Of a stretch of DNA of 13,003 nucleotides, positions 1 through 7,582 are shown in pieces. A program made the translations under genes and the position numbers. This stretch comes from an uncultured Hyphomicrobiales bacterium (lineage in GTDB: Bacteria; Pseudomonadota; Alphaproteobacteria; Rhizobiales; Beijerinckiaceae), in assembly GCA_903903935.1 (NCBI GenBank), contig CAIVAX010000491.1, positions 1 to 13,003 on the forward strand, read 5' to 3'. Position 1 is the first letter of the stretch, and each line of letters starts with the position of its first letter. The notes under the pieces are model-generated. The model was not told the origin of the DNA, made no database searches, and was given only the letters and a program-made list of their open reading frames with translations.

Positions 1-111
1 GTCTCTCACTCGCAAGTCTCTCACTCGCAAGTCTCTCACTCGCAAGTCTCTCACTCGCAAGTCTCTCACTCGCAAGTCTCTCACTCGCAAGTCTCTCACT
101 CGCAAGTCTCT
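1..111. repeat. 15-bp perfect tandem repeat (VNTR-like), at least 7 copies
   Basis: The unit gtctctcactcgcaa occurs seven times without a single difference (1-105), followed by a 6-base partial copy (106-111) before the sequence diverges. Because 15 is a multiple of 3, gain or loss of copies keeps the reading frame and only lengthens or shortens a VSHSQ repeat. The first base of the window is the first base of a unit as written, so further copies may lie to the left and the true number is unknown. Perfect identity implies recent expansion or ongoing homogenisation. Confidence 0.95.
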
Positions 112-294
112 GCGTCTGCGGAAATTGGCGAAATGGATGCGCGCACGTTGCAGCTCATGCTCTATCGCGAAATCGGCATTGCGGCTGTTGCTGCTGCTCT
201 GGCTGTCTCTCGCGAGGACGATCAGCCTCGCCTTTCGCCCTCAGCCACACATGAGATGGCAACCAATTTGTTGGCCAACGATAAGGCCGCATAA
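1..294 (+). CDS. C-terminal part of an unrecognised repeat-containing protein (5' end outside window)
   Basis: The frame beginning at base 1 is open for 97 codons and stops at the TAA at 292-294; the start codon lies left of the window. The first 35 codons are seven identical VSHSQ pentapeptides. A non-repeated tail of about 62 residues follows, containing EIGEMDARTLQLMLYREIG, an alanine/valine-rich stretch (GIAAVAAALAV), an acidic SREDDQ patch and the end NLLANDKAA. The tail looks like ordinary amphipathic protein, and the stop sits immediately before a terminator hairpin; both favour this frame. A second frame is open across the same bases, but it runs through the terminator and into the convergent gene and is very Leu/Arg/Cys-rich, so I rejected it. 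I recognise no family. The Ser/His/Gln-rich repeat resembles a low-complexity linker more than a folded domain. Confidence 0.6.
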   Translation, partial: VSHSQVSHSQVSHSQVSHSQVSHSQVSHSQVSHSQVSASAEIGEMDARTLQLMLYREIGIAAVAAALAVSREDDQPRLSPSATHEMATNLLANDKAA

Positions 295-329
295 AAAAGG
301 CCTGCTCATGCAGGCCGATTTTATATTTT
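293..329. terminator. Bidirectional rho-independent terminator
   Basis: A perfect 7-bp stem GGCCTGC (299-305) / GCAGGCC (310-316) closes a TCAT loop. It is flanked by six A's on the left (293-298) and by gattttatatttt on the right (317-329). Read rightwards it ends the repeat-protein transcript, whose stop codon overlaps the A-tract. Read leftwards the A-tract becomes a U-tract and ends the L,D-transpeptidase transcript, whose stop is at 347-349. Confidence 0.85.
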
Positions 330-346
330 GGAGCTGCCAGCCTAGT

Positions 347-952
347 TTAGCGCACAATCACTTTGACGCCCATGGGCGCGCGATTGTAGAGATCGATCAC
401 ATCGATATTGCGCATGCGAATGCAGCCTGAGGACACGCTATGTCCAATTTTGTCTGGCTCATTCGTGCCATGAATCCGATACATTGTGTCGCGGCCATGA
501 TCATATAAATACAGCGCTCGTGCACCCAGTGGATTGTCGGGTCCACCCGGCAGGCCACCAGCAGCTGCAGTTGGCTTGAGGTGCGGCCAGCGCTCCAACA
601 TATCGGCGGGGGGCATCCAATGCGGCCATTCGGCCTTGCGCCCAACTGTGGCCGTGCCTGTCCAGCCATAGGCTTCAGCGCCTGTTGCCACGCCATAGCG
701 CATAGCGCGCTTATTGGGCAGGACCAGATAGAGGAAGTTTTCCTTTGTATCGATCACAATGGTGCCAGGCGCTTGGCCGGTGGGATCGTCGATCTCATAG
801 CGTTGAAAGGCGGCTTCCAATTCAAAATTGGGCACCAAAGCCATGAACTGGCTATCGCGGGGGGATAGCGAGGGGTCAGGCATGCTTTTGAAACTACAGC
901 CGGAAACAGCCAATGAGAGCAGGCACAGCCCGACAGGAAATAAGCGATTCAT
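347..952 (-). CDS. L,D-transpeptidase (YkuD domain) lipoprotein
   Basis: The 201-residue product starts with a lipoprotein signal: a short Arg-containing n-region, a hydrophobic core and lipobox VSGC with the lipidated cysteine at residue 19. The YkuD catalytic domain occupies roughly residues 62-201 and ends in the family signature: His161 in HGTNEPDKIGH, then SSGCIRM with nucleophile Cys177 and Arg179. Proteins of this family form 3-3 or Lpp-type crosslinks in periplasmic peptidoglycan, or attach proteins to it; which one applies here is not visible. The ATG at 952 is chosen because it places the signal peptide at the N-terminus, with AAGG about 7 nt upstream. An in-frame extension to 1087 would add 45 residues before the signal peptide and is unlikely. 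The gene stands alone, is divergent from the deacetylase gene and ends at the shared bidirectional terminator. Confidence 0.9.
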   Translation of the reverse strand: MNRLFPVGLCLLSLAVSGCSFKSMPDPSLSPRDSQFMALVPNFELEAAFQRYEIDDPTGQAPGTIVIDTKENFLYLVLPNKRAMRYGVATGAEAYGWTGTATVGRKAEWPHWMPPADMLERWPHLKPTAAAGGLPGGPDNPLGARALYLYDHGRDTMYRIHGTNEPDKIGHSVSSGCIRMRNIDVIDLYNRAPMGVKVIVR

Positions 953-1199
953 CACACAGCCTTGGACAACTTGATTTGAACACAATGCGATATCTATTAA
1001 GGTCTTCCTTACTATAATGTTATTTTTATCTGCCTTCAGATTGACAAATTGTGTTGCTGTGGCCAAGCTGATACACCCTATCCGCACAGAGGGCGAGTTT
1101 GCCTGTGTGAAGCCCTAAAATATTCGCTTTTTATAGAATAAGATTGTTTTGAGCCGTTCACTGATTGCCTCTGATCCTATTCTTGGAAGGGTTTCGTTC
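953..1199. promoter_or_regulatory. Divergent intergenic region, L,D-transpeptidase / deacetylase
   Basis: This 247-bp, AT-richer gap lies between two genes transcribed away from each other and should contain both promoters. On the plus strand there is a perfect -10 hexamer TATAAT at 1013-1018 without a recognisable -35, and a perfect TTGACA at 1041-1046 without a good -10 17 bp later. TATAGAAT at 1132-1139 is another possible -10 nearer the deacetylase. On the minus strand TATAGT lies within the same AT-rich block around 1011-1016. I cannot choose among these, and no operator is evident. Confidence 0.3.
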
Positions 1200-2133
1200 T
1201 TGAGTACTTTGCTCCTCACCCATCCCTCTTCTCTGCTGCATTCCATGGGGGTTTCCCATCCCGAGCGGCCGGACCGAATCAAAGCCATTGCCAAAGTGTT
1301 GGAGGATCCCCGTTTTCAGGCTTTGACCCGCGATCAGCCGCAGGCGGGGACCTTTGAGCAGATCACGCGTGTGCATCCGCAAGCCTATGTCGATACTCTG
1401 GCCGCCGCTGCCCCGGATGAAGGATTGGTGTCGCTGGATGGCGATACATCCATGGGGCCGGGCACATGGCAGGCGGCTTTACATGCCGTGGGCGGGGCCT
1501 GCCGCGCCGTCGATGATGTGATGAGTGGGAAAGCGTCCAATGCCTTTGTGGCCATGCGCCCGCCCGGTCATCATGCTGAAACGGCCGTGCCCATGGGCTT
1601 TTGTTTTTTTTAACAATATCGCGATTGCTGCCCGCCATGCGCAGGCCCGGCATGGGGCTGAGCGCATTGCGATTGTTGATTTTGATGTGCATCACGGCAA
1701 TGGAACGCAAGAGATTTTCTGGGCCGATCCCTCTGTGCTTTATGCCTCTACGCATGAAATGCCTTTATATCCGGGCACGGGTGCGACGCGCGAAACGGGC
1801 GAACATAATTCCATCGTCAATGCACCTTTGCGGGCGGGGGATGGCGGCGCGCAATTTCGAGACGCAATGCAAAGCGTGATCCTGCCGCGTTTGCAGGCGA
1901 TGCGCCCTGATCTCATTCTCATCTCGGCGGGCTTTGATGCGCATCGGCGCGATCCGCTCGCCAATCTCAATCTGACAGAAGCCGATTTTGCTTGGATCAC
2001 AGGCAAATTGCTGGATCTTGCCAATAGTTCGGCCCAGGGGCGGCTCGTGTCCCTGTTAGAAGGCGGCTATGATCTTGAAGGCCTGAGCGCCTCAGTGGCT
2101 GAGCATGTGGCCATGCTGATGAGCGCTTATTGA
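1200..2133 (+). CDS. Histone deacetylase-family (HDAC/AcuC/Aph-like) amidohydrolase, frame broken at 1604-1613
   Basis: This is a zinc-dependent deacetylase of the arginase/deacetylase fold; bacterial members remove acetyl or acyl groups from lysine, polyamines or other amines. Joining the two frames across the break gives about 310 residues, a normal length. Visible features are the N-terminal LTHPSSLLH...SHPERPDR, the active-site histidine pair in RPPGHHAE (residues 124-125), DFDVHHGNG with zinc ligands Asp162 and His164, SAGFDAH with the third zinc ligand Asp246, and the C-terminal LEGGYD. One surplus T in a run of eight (1604-1611) turns FCFFNN into FCFF-stop, between the His pair and the zinc ligands. 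The upstream fragment alone would lack all zinc ligands. TTG at 1200 is preferred as start because GGAAGG (1185-1190) lies 9 nt upstream and the protein then begins like relatives that open with MSTLL; TTG at 1149 is an alternative. The exact substrate is unknown. It converges with aroC (4-bp gap). Confidence 0.85.
1603..1613 (+). other. T8 homopolymer with in-frame stop: frameshift or slippage site
   Basis: The run of eight T's at 1604-1611 is followed by AA, so the upstream frame reads TGT TTT TTT TAA. Seven T's would read TGT TTT TTT AAC AAT, restoring the conserved Cys-Phe-Phe-Asn-Asn of HDAC-family enzymes. The arrangement UUU followed by UAA would also permit a +1 shift in which the Phe tRNA re-pairs perfectly. 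Sequencing error, real mutation, polymerase slippage and recoding all remain possible. Confidence 0.85.
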
Positions 2134-2137
2134 GTGA

Positions 2138-3256
2138 TCACGCTTTTGCGAAAGGCCAGCTAGGTGAGGCGCCAATCTGTCCGCGATGACGCAAAAAGCC
2201 ATCGGCCAAAACCAGCGCCAACATAGCCTCACCTACCGGCACAGCTCGAATGCCAACACAAGGATCGTGTCGCCCCTTGGTGCGGATCTCGACCTCATGT
2301 CCATAGCGATCGATGGAGTGGCGTGGGGTCAGAATGGAGGATGTTGGTTTGACCGCAAATCTGGCCACAATGGGTTGGCCTGTCGAAATGCCGCCCAGAA
2401 TACCGCCTGCGTGATTGGATGAAAATTGCGCTTGGCCATTCGCGTCTATGCGCATTTCATCGGCATTCTCTTCACCGGTCAGGCAAGCGCTGTTCATGCC
2501 CTCGCCAATCTCGACGCCTTTAACGGCATTCAAGCTCATCAACGCCGAGGCGAGTTCTGAATCTAATTTGCCATAAATGGGCGCGCCCCAACCAGCGGGC
2601 ACGCCTTGCGCTTCAAGCTCAATCACCGCGCCGCAGGAAGAGCCGGATTTGCGGATCTGATCAAGATAATCTGACCACATGGCAGCAGCCTTGGCATCGG
2701 GACAGAAGAAGGGATTGTTGTCGACTTCAGACCAATCCCAATTTTGACGATCAATCTTATGTGGGCCGATCTGCACCAAAGCGCCGCGAATGGTCACGCC
2801 GGGGATGACTTTGCGGGCAATGCCGCCAGCAGCAACGCGCATTGCGGTTTCTCTGGCCGAGGAGCGCCCGCCGCCGCGATAATCGCGAATGCCATATTTG
2901 GCATCATAGGTATAATCGGCATGGCCGGGGCGATATTGATCTTTGATCTCTCCATAATCTTTGGAGCGTTGATCGACATTGTCGATCAACAGGCCAATCG
3001 ATGTGCCAGTGGTCACCTGCTGACCGGATTGGGTATCGGGCATGACGCCGGAGAGGATTTTGACCTGATCAGGTTCCTGACGCTGTGTGGTGAAGCGCGA
3101 TTGTCCGGGCCGGCGCTTATCAAGGTAGATTTGCAGATCACCCGCCTCAAGCGGGATCAGCGGCGGGCAGCCGTCAACCACGCAGCCAATGGCAGGGCCA
3201 TGGCTTTCGCCAAAGGTGGTAAGTCTGAACAGATGACCAAATGTATTGTGTGACAT
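2138..3256 (-). CDS. aroC: Chorismate synthase
   Basis: The enzyme catalyses the last shikimate-pathway step, anti-1,4-elimination of phosphate from 5-enolpyruvylshikimate-3-phosphate to give chorismate, with reduced FMN, in the cytoplasm. The 372-residue product is full length. Family signatures are visible: GESHG at residues 16-20, [12 protein letters not shown] with the second conserved histidine (His112), the glycine/serine segment [11 protein letters not shown] (about 127-137), [17 protein letters not shown] (about 279-295) and the C-terminal RHDPCVGIR (329-337). An AAGGA lies about 11 nt upstream of the ATG. It is the last of four codirectional genes (fabI, phosphatase, NRPS, aroC). The 86-bp gap from the NRPS shows no convincing terminator, so cotranscription is possible. 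Its 3' end nearly touches that of the convergent deacetylase gene. Confidence 0.97.
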   Translation of the reverse strand: MSHNTFGHLFRLTTFGESHGPAIGCVVDGCPPLIPLEAGDLQIYLDKRRPGQSRFTTQRQEPDQVKILSGVMPDTQSGQQVTTGTSIGLLIDNVDQRSKDYGEIKDQYRPGHADYTYDAKYGIRDYRGGGRSSARETAMRVAAGGIARKVIPGVTIRGALVQIGPHKIDRQNWDWSEVDNNPFFCPDAKAAAMWSDYLDQIRKSGSSCGAVIELEAQGVPAGWGAPIYGKLDSELASALMSLNAVKGVEIGEGMNSACLTGEENADEMRIDANGQAQFSSNHAGGILGGISTGQPIVARFAVKPTSSILTPRHSIDRYGHEVEIRTKGRHDPCVGIRAVPVGEAMLALVLADGFLRHRGQIGASPSWPFAKA

Positions 3257-3342
3257 GATGAACCCAATCCTTGCTGGTTCTAAGGATCAGCGGGCGTCAG
3301 GTCAAACCCGTTTGCGGTGAACCTTGGCCAGATGAATTGTGC

Positions 3343-6300
3343 TTATGCGCTTTGGCTATTTCGCTTGGGCACGGCTGGCGCGCCGACCCATTGGGAATGG
3401 GCGGGGATTTCCTCACCCTTCATCACCACGGTCAGTGGCCCAAGGCGGGCATATTTGCCAATTTTGGTATCATAGAGCACGGTTGATCCTGCCCCCAAGG
3501 TCACGCCATCTTCAACATGCACGCGGCCGATTTTCATCACCCGGTCCTCGTATAAATGAGTCTGCAGAGCAGAGAGGGCATTGAGCGAGACGAAATTGCC
3601 AACGCTCACACAATCAAATTCGGTTATGTCCGTCATATCGACATAACAGCCCTGACCAAATTTGGTGCCGAACAGGCGCAAGATCCAAGGCAGGAAGGGT
3701 GTGCCCTTGAGATGATCGAGCAGCACTTTGGCGCCCATGCCCCAATACATCACCGCGACTGCTTCCGTGCGCATCGCCCACCATGACCACATGGGGCGCA
3801 CCATGGGTTCATAGCGCCCCATGGTCAGCCATTTGACGATGATGCAGACCGCCACCAGTGCCAGCGAGATCAGCACAGAGCAGATGATAAAAATCACCGT
3901 CAATTGGAAATAGCGATGGCCAAGCAAAGGCGGGGCGAGAAATTCCACCGCCCATGTGCCAAAGGTGATGAACAGCATAGTCGGCAGAGAAATATGCACG
4001 GCTTCAAACACGGCGCGGGCAAATTTTTTCCATGCCGGGGGTTCATAGGTCCAATTGGAGCCTGTGTCATAGCGCTGGCGCACGGGCAGTTTGATTGGGG
4101 GTGAGCCAAACCATGTATCGCCGGGTGCCATGAGCTCATTGGCGGGAGGTTTGGATTTAATACCAATCAGAGCGCCTGTTGGAATATCTGCGCCCGGTGG
4201 CACAACGCCATCATTACCGATGAAGACACGCGCGCCGGTGCGCACGCTCTTCAGATACATCCAGCCGCGGCGGATATCTTCATCACCCAGCACAACTTCA
4301 TCAGCGATGAAACATTTCTCGCCAATCTCGACCAGATCATAACGGCCGGCCAGATTGGTGGAGATTTCCGCATCCTTGCCAATCTTGGCGCCCATCAGCC
4401 GATACCAAGCTCGCATATAGACCGTGGCAAAGAGCGAGGAGAGAACCTCGAGCATGATTTCGGTCGACAGCGCGACAGTCCATTTGCGGAAATAGAACCA
4501 AGAGTGAACCGAATAAGTGCCTTCTTTGACGCGCGGCAAAATCGTCCAGCGAAACACAGCAATGAGGCCAACGGTGATGATCACCATCATAAAGGAGGTG
4601 GGCCAAGCCATGAGAGGAATGGTCAAAAGATAAAGCGTGCGATCAATGTCGGCTATGCCGATGATGTCGTCGACGCGATCAAACACCCAGAAGGAGGGAA
4701 ACAGCGGCAAGAGGCTGAAGGGTGGAATGGCCAGAACCATGATCGTGTACAGAAAGGTCATGAAGCTTTTGCGCGTCGCGCTGGCGGTGGATTGTGTATC
4801 AAGTTCATCTGGATTGATAGCGCCCACAGGCTTGCCGGGCGAGCCATCCCATATGGCATAGGCTTGAATGCGCGTGCCTGATTGAATGGAGGTCAGATCT
4901 TTGAGTTCCGCACCTTTTCCGATGATGACATCTTCTTCGATCACACAGGAGGTGCCGATATAGGCATCTTCGCCAATCTCGCATGTGCCAATGATCAGCT
5001 CATTGCCTTCCACACGCGCATTGGCGATTTTGAGACGGGAGCCCACCGAGGCATAGGCACCAATGGTGATGAGATCCGGCGCGCCAAGTTCGATATCGCC
5101 AATCAGCGCATCAGGTCCAATCTTGGCACCCAAAGCTGTCAGATACAGACGCATCAAGGGCGAGCCTTGGAACCATTTCATATGGGTGAGAGCAAGAAAA
5201 CGCTGCACCAACCACCAGCGATAATAATAGACGCCCCACAGCGGATAGCGCCCAGGTTTGGTGCGCCCCAGAAAGAGCCATTTGGCAGCAATGGCAATGG
5301 CAATGGTGGCGATGTTGATGCAGATATAAACACCCAGCAGAGCGGCGACTTCTTGCAACAGACTGGCTTGTTCATCCGTGAGCAGCATATAGCTGACGAA
5401 GACACCCAGCCATTGCGCGGTCATCAGCGCTAGAATGAAGGGCAGCGCGATAAATTGCGCCAGCCCGCACAAAAAGCGCCGCTTCAGCGAGGGTGGATCA
5501 AAGGTCAGATCTTGCGGCGCGCTGTGATTGAACTGATGCTTTGCCAATAAGTCAGCCATAGCGCGCAATGAGCGCGCGGCATAGACATCTTGCAAAGTAA
5601 TGCCAGCCAGACTTGGTGTTTCGCGCACGATTGAGACAAAGCGCGCAGCGAGCAGCGAATGGCCACCCAGATCGGTGAAGAAATCCGCATCAAAGGGAAT
5701 GATCTGCGGGGGCAGAACGCGGCGCGCGGCGGCCAGCAAAATGGCCTCAATATCATTGCGTGGGTCTTCTTGTTCTTGGCTGCTGGAATCTTGCACGCTG
5801 AGGGGAAGGGTTTTTAGCACGCCGCGATTGGCTTTGCCCGAGGAGAGGCGGGGCAGGGCTTCAATCGTCTCATAACGGGCGGGCACCATATAGGCGGGTA
5901 ATTTTTCCATCAGCGCAGCGCGCAAATCGCGCGCATCAATGGCGCTCTTATTCTCTGTCACCAGAAAGGCGACGAGCTGATCTAGGCCTTGGTCCTGACG
6001 CAGAACCACGCAGGCCTGAGTAATAGTGGGCAGTGCGGACAAGCGATTTTCGATCTCGCCCAGTTCGACGCGAAAGCCGCGAATCTTCACTTGATCATCA
6101 ATGCGCCCTTTAAACAGCAGCGCGCCATTTGCATCGATCACAACCGCATCACCCGAGCGATAGAGGCGCGGATCGGGCCCATTCGGCGCAAAGGGATTGA
6201 AGATGAATTTTTCATCCGTCAAATCGGGACGACGCAAATAGCCCTTGGCTATGCCGGGGCCGCCAATCAGCAATTCCCCTTCCACACCCGGCCCTAGGAG

Positions 6301-7464
6301 CTGCAAATTCTCATCGACCACATAGCAGGTGTAATTGGGAATGGGCGTGCCAATGGTGACGGGCTGATCAGGCTGCACTTCGGCAATTGTGGCCACCACA
6401 GTTGCTTCCGTGGGGCCATAGCTGTTGAAAATATGGCGGCCGGATTTGCACCAGCGATTGGCAATGATCGGCGGGCAGGCTTCGCCGCCCAGAATGATAA
6501 TGCGCAAAGAGGCAATATCACGCGTGAGCATGGAGAGCAGAGTTGGCACTGTGTCCAAAACAGTAATGCCAGCTGCTTCCATCACATCAGGCAGGCGATC
6601 CACATCACCCATTAAATCTGGACTGGCGACATAGAGGCAGGCGCCCACCATATAGGGGATCCAGATTTCCTCCATCGACAGATCAAAGGCGAGCGAAGCG
6701 CCTTGAAAGACTATGTCAGTTTGCGTGAGGCCATAGACTTCATTGGCCGAGCGCAGATAATGGCAAATATTGCGGCCGGTTATCACAATGCCCTTAGGCT
6801 TACCGGTCGAGCCGGATGTGTAGATCATATAGGCTGGATGATCAGGTGTTGCGCCCGCTGCTCTGGCGTCGACTTTGAAATTATCGCTGCTGTCGATGAG
6901 ATCATCTTCCATCAGAATATCGCAGGGCATGCGCCCGGCTGCGCGCTTGGCAAAGCCTTCATCGGTGATCAGCGCTTGCGCCTTGCAATCAGTCAGACAT
7001 TCAGCAATGCGCTCAGGCGGCGCATCCGCATCAAAGGGCAGCCAAGCCGCGCCTGTTTTGGCGATCGCAATTTGTGCGATCAAGAGATCGGCGCCGCGCG
7101 GCATCCATAGGCCGACCACATGTCCTGGCCCTATGCCATGGCGGATCAAACCACGGGCCAAAGCCAGAGCTGTTTGATCGACCTGCGCATAGGTCAGCTG
7201 ACGCTCACCTGAAATCAGGCATAAGGAATCGGCATGGGCAGTGACAGAGGCTGAGAATATCTCGCTGAGCAGTTCATTTTTGATCAGATCGGGACGCGCG
7301 GGACCGCGCAGAACCAAAGCTTGGGCGGGTTCTGACTTGGTCTGAGGGTGCGACAGGTCCGGCTCACTTTGAGTCATTGTAGCTTGTGTCCGCTTTCCGA
7401 TCGGCAAGATCGAGGCTGTTGAACCAACAACGTCGATGGATATTCGAATCGAGGAGTCGCCCAT
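3343..7464 (-). CDS. Membrane-bound single-module NRPS, Pls/PosA (epsilon-poly-lysine synthetase-like) family
   Basis: The 1373-residue product (ATG numbering) has the plan of the streptomycete epsilon-poly-L-lysine synthetase Pls. An adenylation domain (about 55-555) shows YTSGSTGKPKG (215-225), SYGPTE (348-353), YRSGD (435-439), GRIDDQVKIRGFR (453-465) and the catalytic lysine in SGKANR (Lys544). A carrier domain follows with DLGGHSL (phosphopantetheine Ser603). Then come three tandem units, each two membrane helices (about 664-694/705-731, 901-923/944-971, 1150-1181/1186-1214), a Trp/Tyr/Arg-rich linker and a hexapeptide left-handed beta-helix domain (about 780-880, 1025-1128, 1265-1365). 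There is no condensation, thioesterase or epimerase domain. In Pls the C-terminal units catalyse iterative isopeptide formation; the same role here is inferred. Reading the specificity pocket by hand gives D-L-E-D-I-G-S-V-V-K, suggesting a basic substrate. ATG 7464 has AGGA 5 nt upstream; TTG 7485 and ATG 7377 are alternatives. No dedicated transporter, hydrolase or phosphopantetheinyl transferase is visible nearby. Confidence 0.9.
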   Translation of the reverse strand: MGDSSIRISIDVVGSTASILPIGKRTQATMTQSEPDLSHPQTKSEPAQALVLRGPARPDLIKNELLSEIFSASVTAHADSLCLISGERQLTYAQVDQTALALARGLIRHGIGPGHVVGLWMPRGADLLIAQIAIAKTGAAWLPFDADAPPERIAECLTDCKAQALITDEGFAKRAAGRMPCDILMEDDLIDSSDNFKVDARAAGATPDHPAYMIYTSGSTGKPKGIVITGRNICHYLRSANEVYGLTQTDIVFQGASLAFDLSMEEIWIPYMVGACLYVASPDLMGDVDRLPDVMEAAGITVLDTVPTLLSMLTRDIASLRIIILGGEACPPIIANRWCKSGRHIFNSYGPTEATVVATIAEVQPDQPVTIGTPIPNYTCYVVDENLQLLGPGVEGELLIGGPGIAKGYLRRPDLTDEKFIFNPFAPNGPDPRLYRSGDAVVIDANGALLFKGRIDDQVKIRGFRVELGEIENRLSALPTITQACVVLRQDQGLDQLVAFLVTENKSAIDARDLRAALMEKLPAYMVPARYETIEALPRLSSGKANRGVLKTLPLSVQDSSSQEQEDPRNDIEAILLAAARRVLPPQIIPFDADFFTDLGGHSLLAARFVSIVRETPSLAGITLQDVYAARSLRAMADLLAKHQFNHSAPQDLTFDPPSLKRRFLCGLAQFIALPFILALMTAQWLGVFVSYMLLTDEQASLLQEVAALLGVYICINIATIAIAIAAKWLFLGRTKPGRYPLWGVYYYRWWLVQRFLALTHMKWFQGSPLMRLYLTALGAKIGPDALIGDIELGAPDLITIGAYASVGSRLKIANARVEGNELIIGTCEIGEDAYIGTSCVIEEDVIIGKGAELKDLTSIQSGTRIQAYAIWDGSPGKPVGAINPDELDTQSTASATRKSFMTFLYTIMVLAIPPFSLLPLFPSFWVFDRVDDIIGIADIDRTLYLLTIPLMAWPTSFMMVIITVGLIAVFRWTILPRVKEGTYSVHSWFYFRKWTVALSTEIMLEVLSSLFATVYMRAWYRLMGAKIGKDAEISTNLAGRYDLVEIGEKCFIADEVVLGDEDIRRGWMYLKSVRTGARVFIGNDGVVPPGADIPTGALIGIKSKPPANELMAPGDTWFGSPPIKLPVRQRYDTGSNWTYEPPAWKKFARAVFEAVHISLPTMLFITFGTWAVEFLAPPLLGHRYFQLTVIFIICSVLISLALVAVCIIVKWLTMGRYEPMVRPMWSWWAMRTEAVAVMYWGMGAKVLLDHLKGTPFLPWILRLFGTKFGQGCYVDMTDITEFDCVSVGNFVSLNALSALQTHLYEDRVMKIGRVHVEDGVTLGAGSTVLYDTKIGKYARLGPLTVVMKGEEIPAHSQWVGAPAVPKRNSQSA

Positions 7465-7582
7465 GCGATTCCTACCATGATTCAAACCTACGAAGCCTTA
7501 TAAGCATTTAAAAAATGAATGATATTTGATGCCTATGGTTCATTATCTCAAGCGAGGATGAATGGGGACTGAAGACGACAGC
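7465..7582 (-). promoter_or_regulatory. AT-rich leader and possible promoter of the NRPS gene
   Basis: About 118 bp separate the phosphatase stop from the NRPS start, far more than the 12 bp between fabI and the phosphatase. The centre (about 7497-7550) is markedly AT-rich. Reading the minus strand, TTGAGA (7546-7551) is 18 bp from AAATAT (7522-7527), and TATAAG (7497-7502) is a second possible -10 close to the gene. These matches are weak, but together they suggest the NRPS could be transcribed separately. The ribosome-binding site AGGA lies just before ATG 7464. Confidence 0.3.

Noticed and set aside
1..111. Direct repeats as a CRISPR array
   Set aside because: The 15-bp units abut each other with no spacers, and the unit is in frame with a coding tail ending at a terminator.
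125..430. Plus-strand open frame across the terminator
   Set aside because: It crosses the bidirectional terminator and runs into the 3' end of the L,D-transpeptidase gene. Its product is Leu/Arg/Trp/Cys-rich with no family pattern.
953..1087. 45-residue N-terminal extension of the L,D-transpeptidase
   Set aside because: It would bury a clear lipoprotein signal peptide inside the protein. ATG 952 gives a normal lipoprotein start.
1604..1613. -1 slippery heptamer (U UUU UUA) as a retroviral-type frameshift site in the deacetylase
   Set aside because: A -1 shift enters the wrong frame. The downstream catalytic half is in the +1 frame, so only a +1 shift or loss of one T restores the enzyme.
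2744..3253. Plus-strand 169-residue open frame opposite aroC
   Set aside because: aroC is an unmistakable full-length family member on the other strand. The antisense frame is a codon-bias shadow with no recognisable domain.
3257..3342. Terminator between the NRPS and aroC genes
   Set aside because: Only a 4-5 bp CAAAC/TTTG-type stem without a T-run is visible, which is too weak to call.
4882..5433. Plus-strand 183-residue open frame opposite the NRPS
   Set aside because: It lies entirely within the NRPS beta-helix and membrane region, has no start context and shows no protein family pattern.
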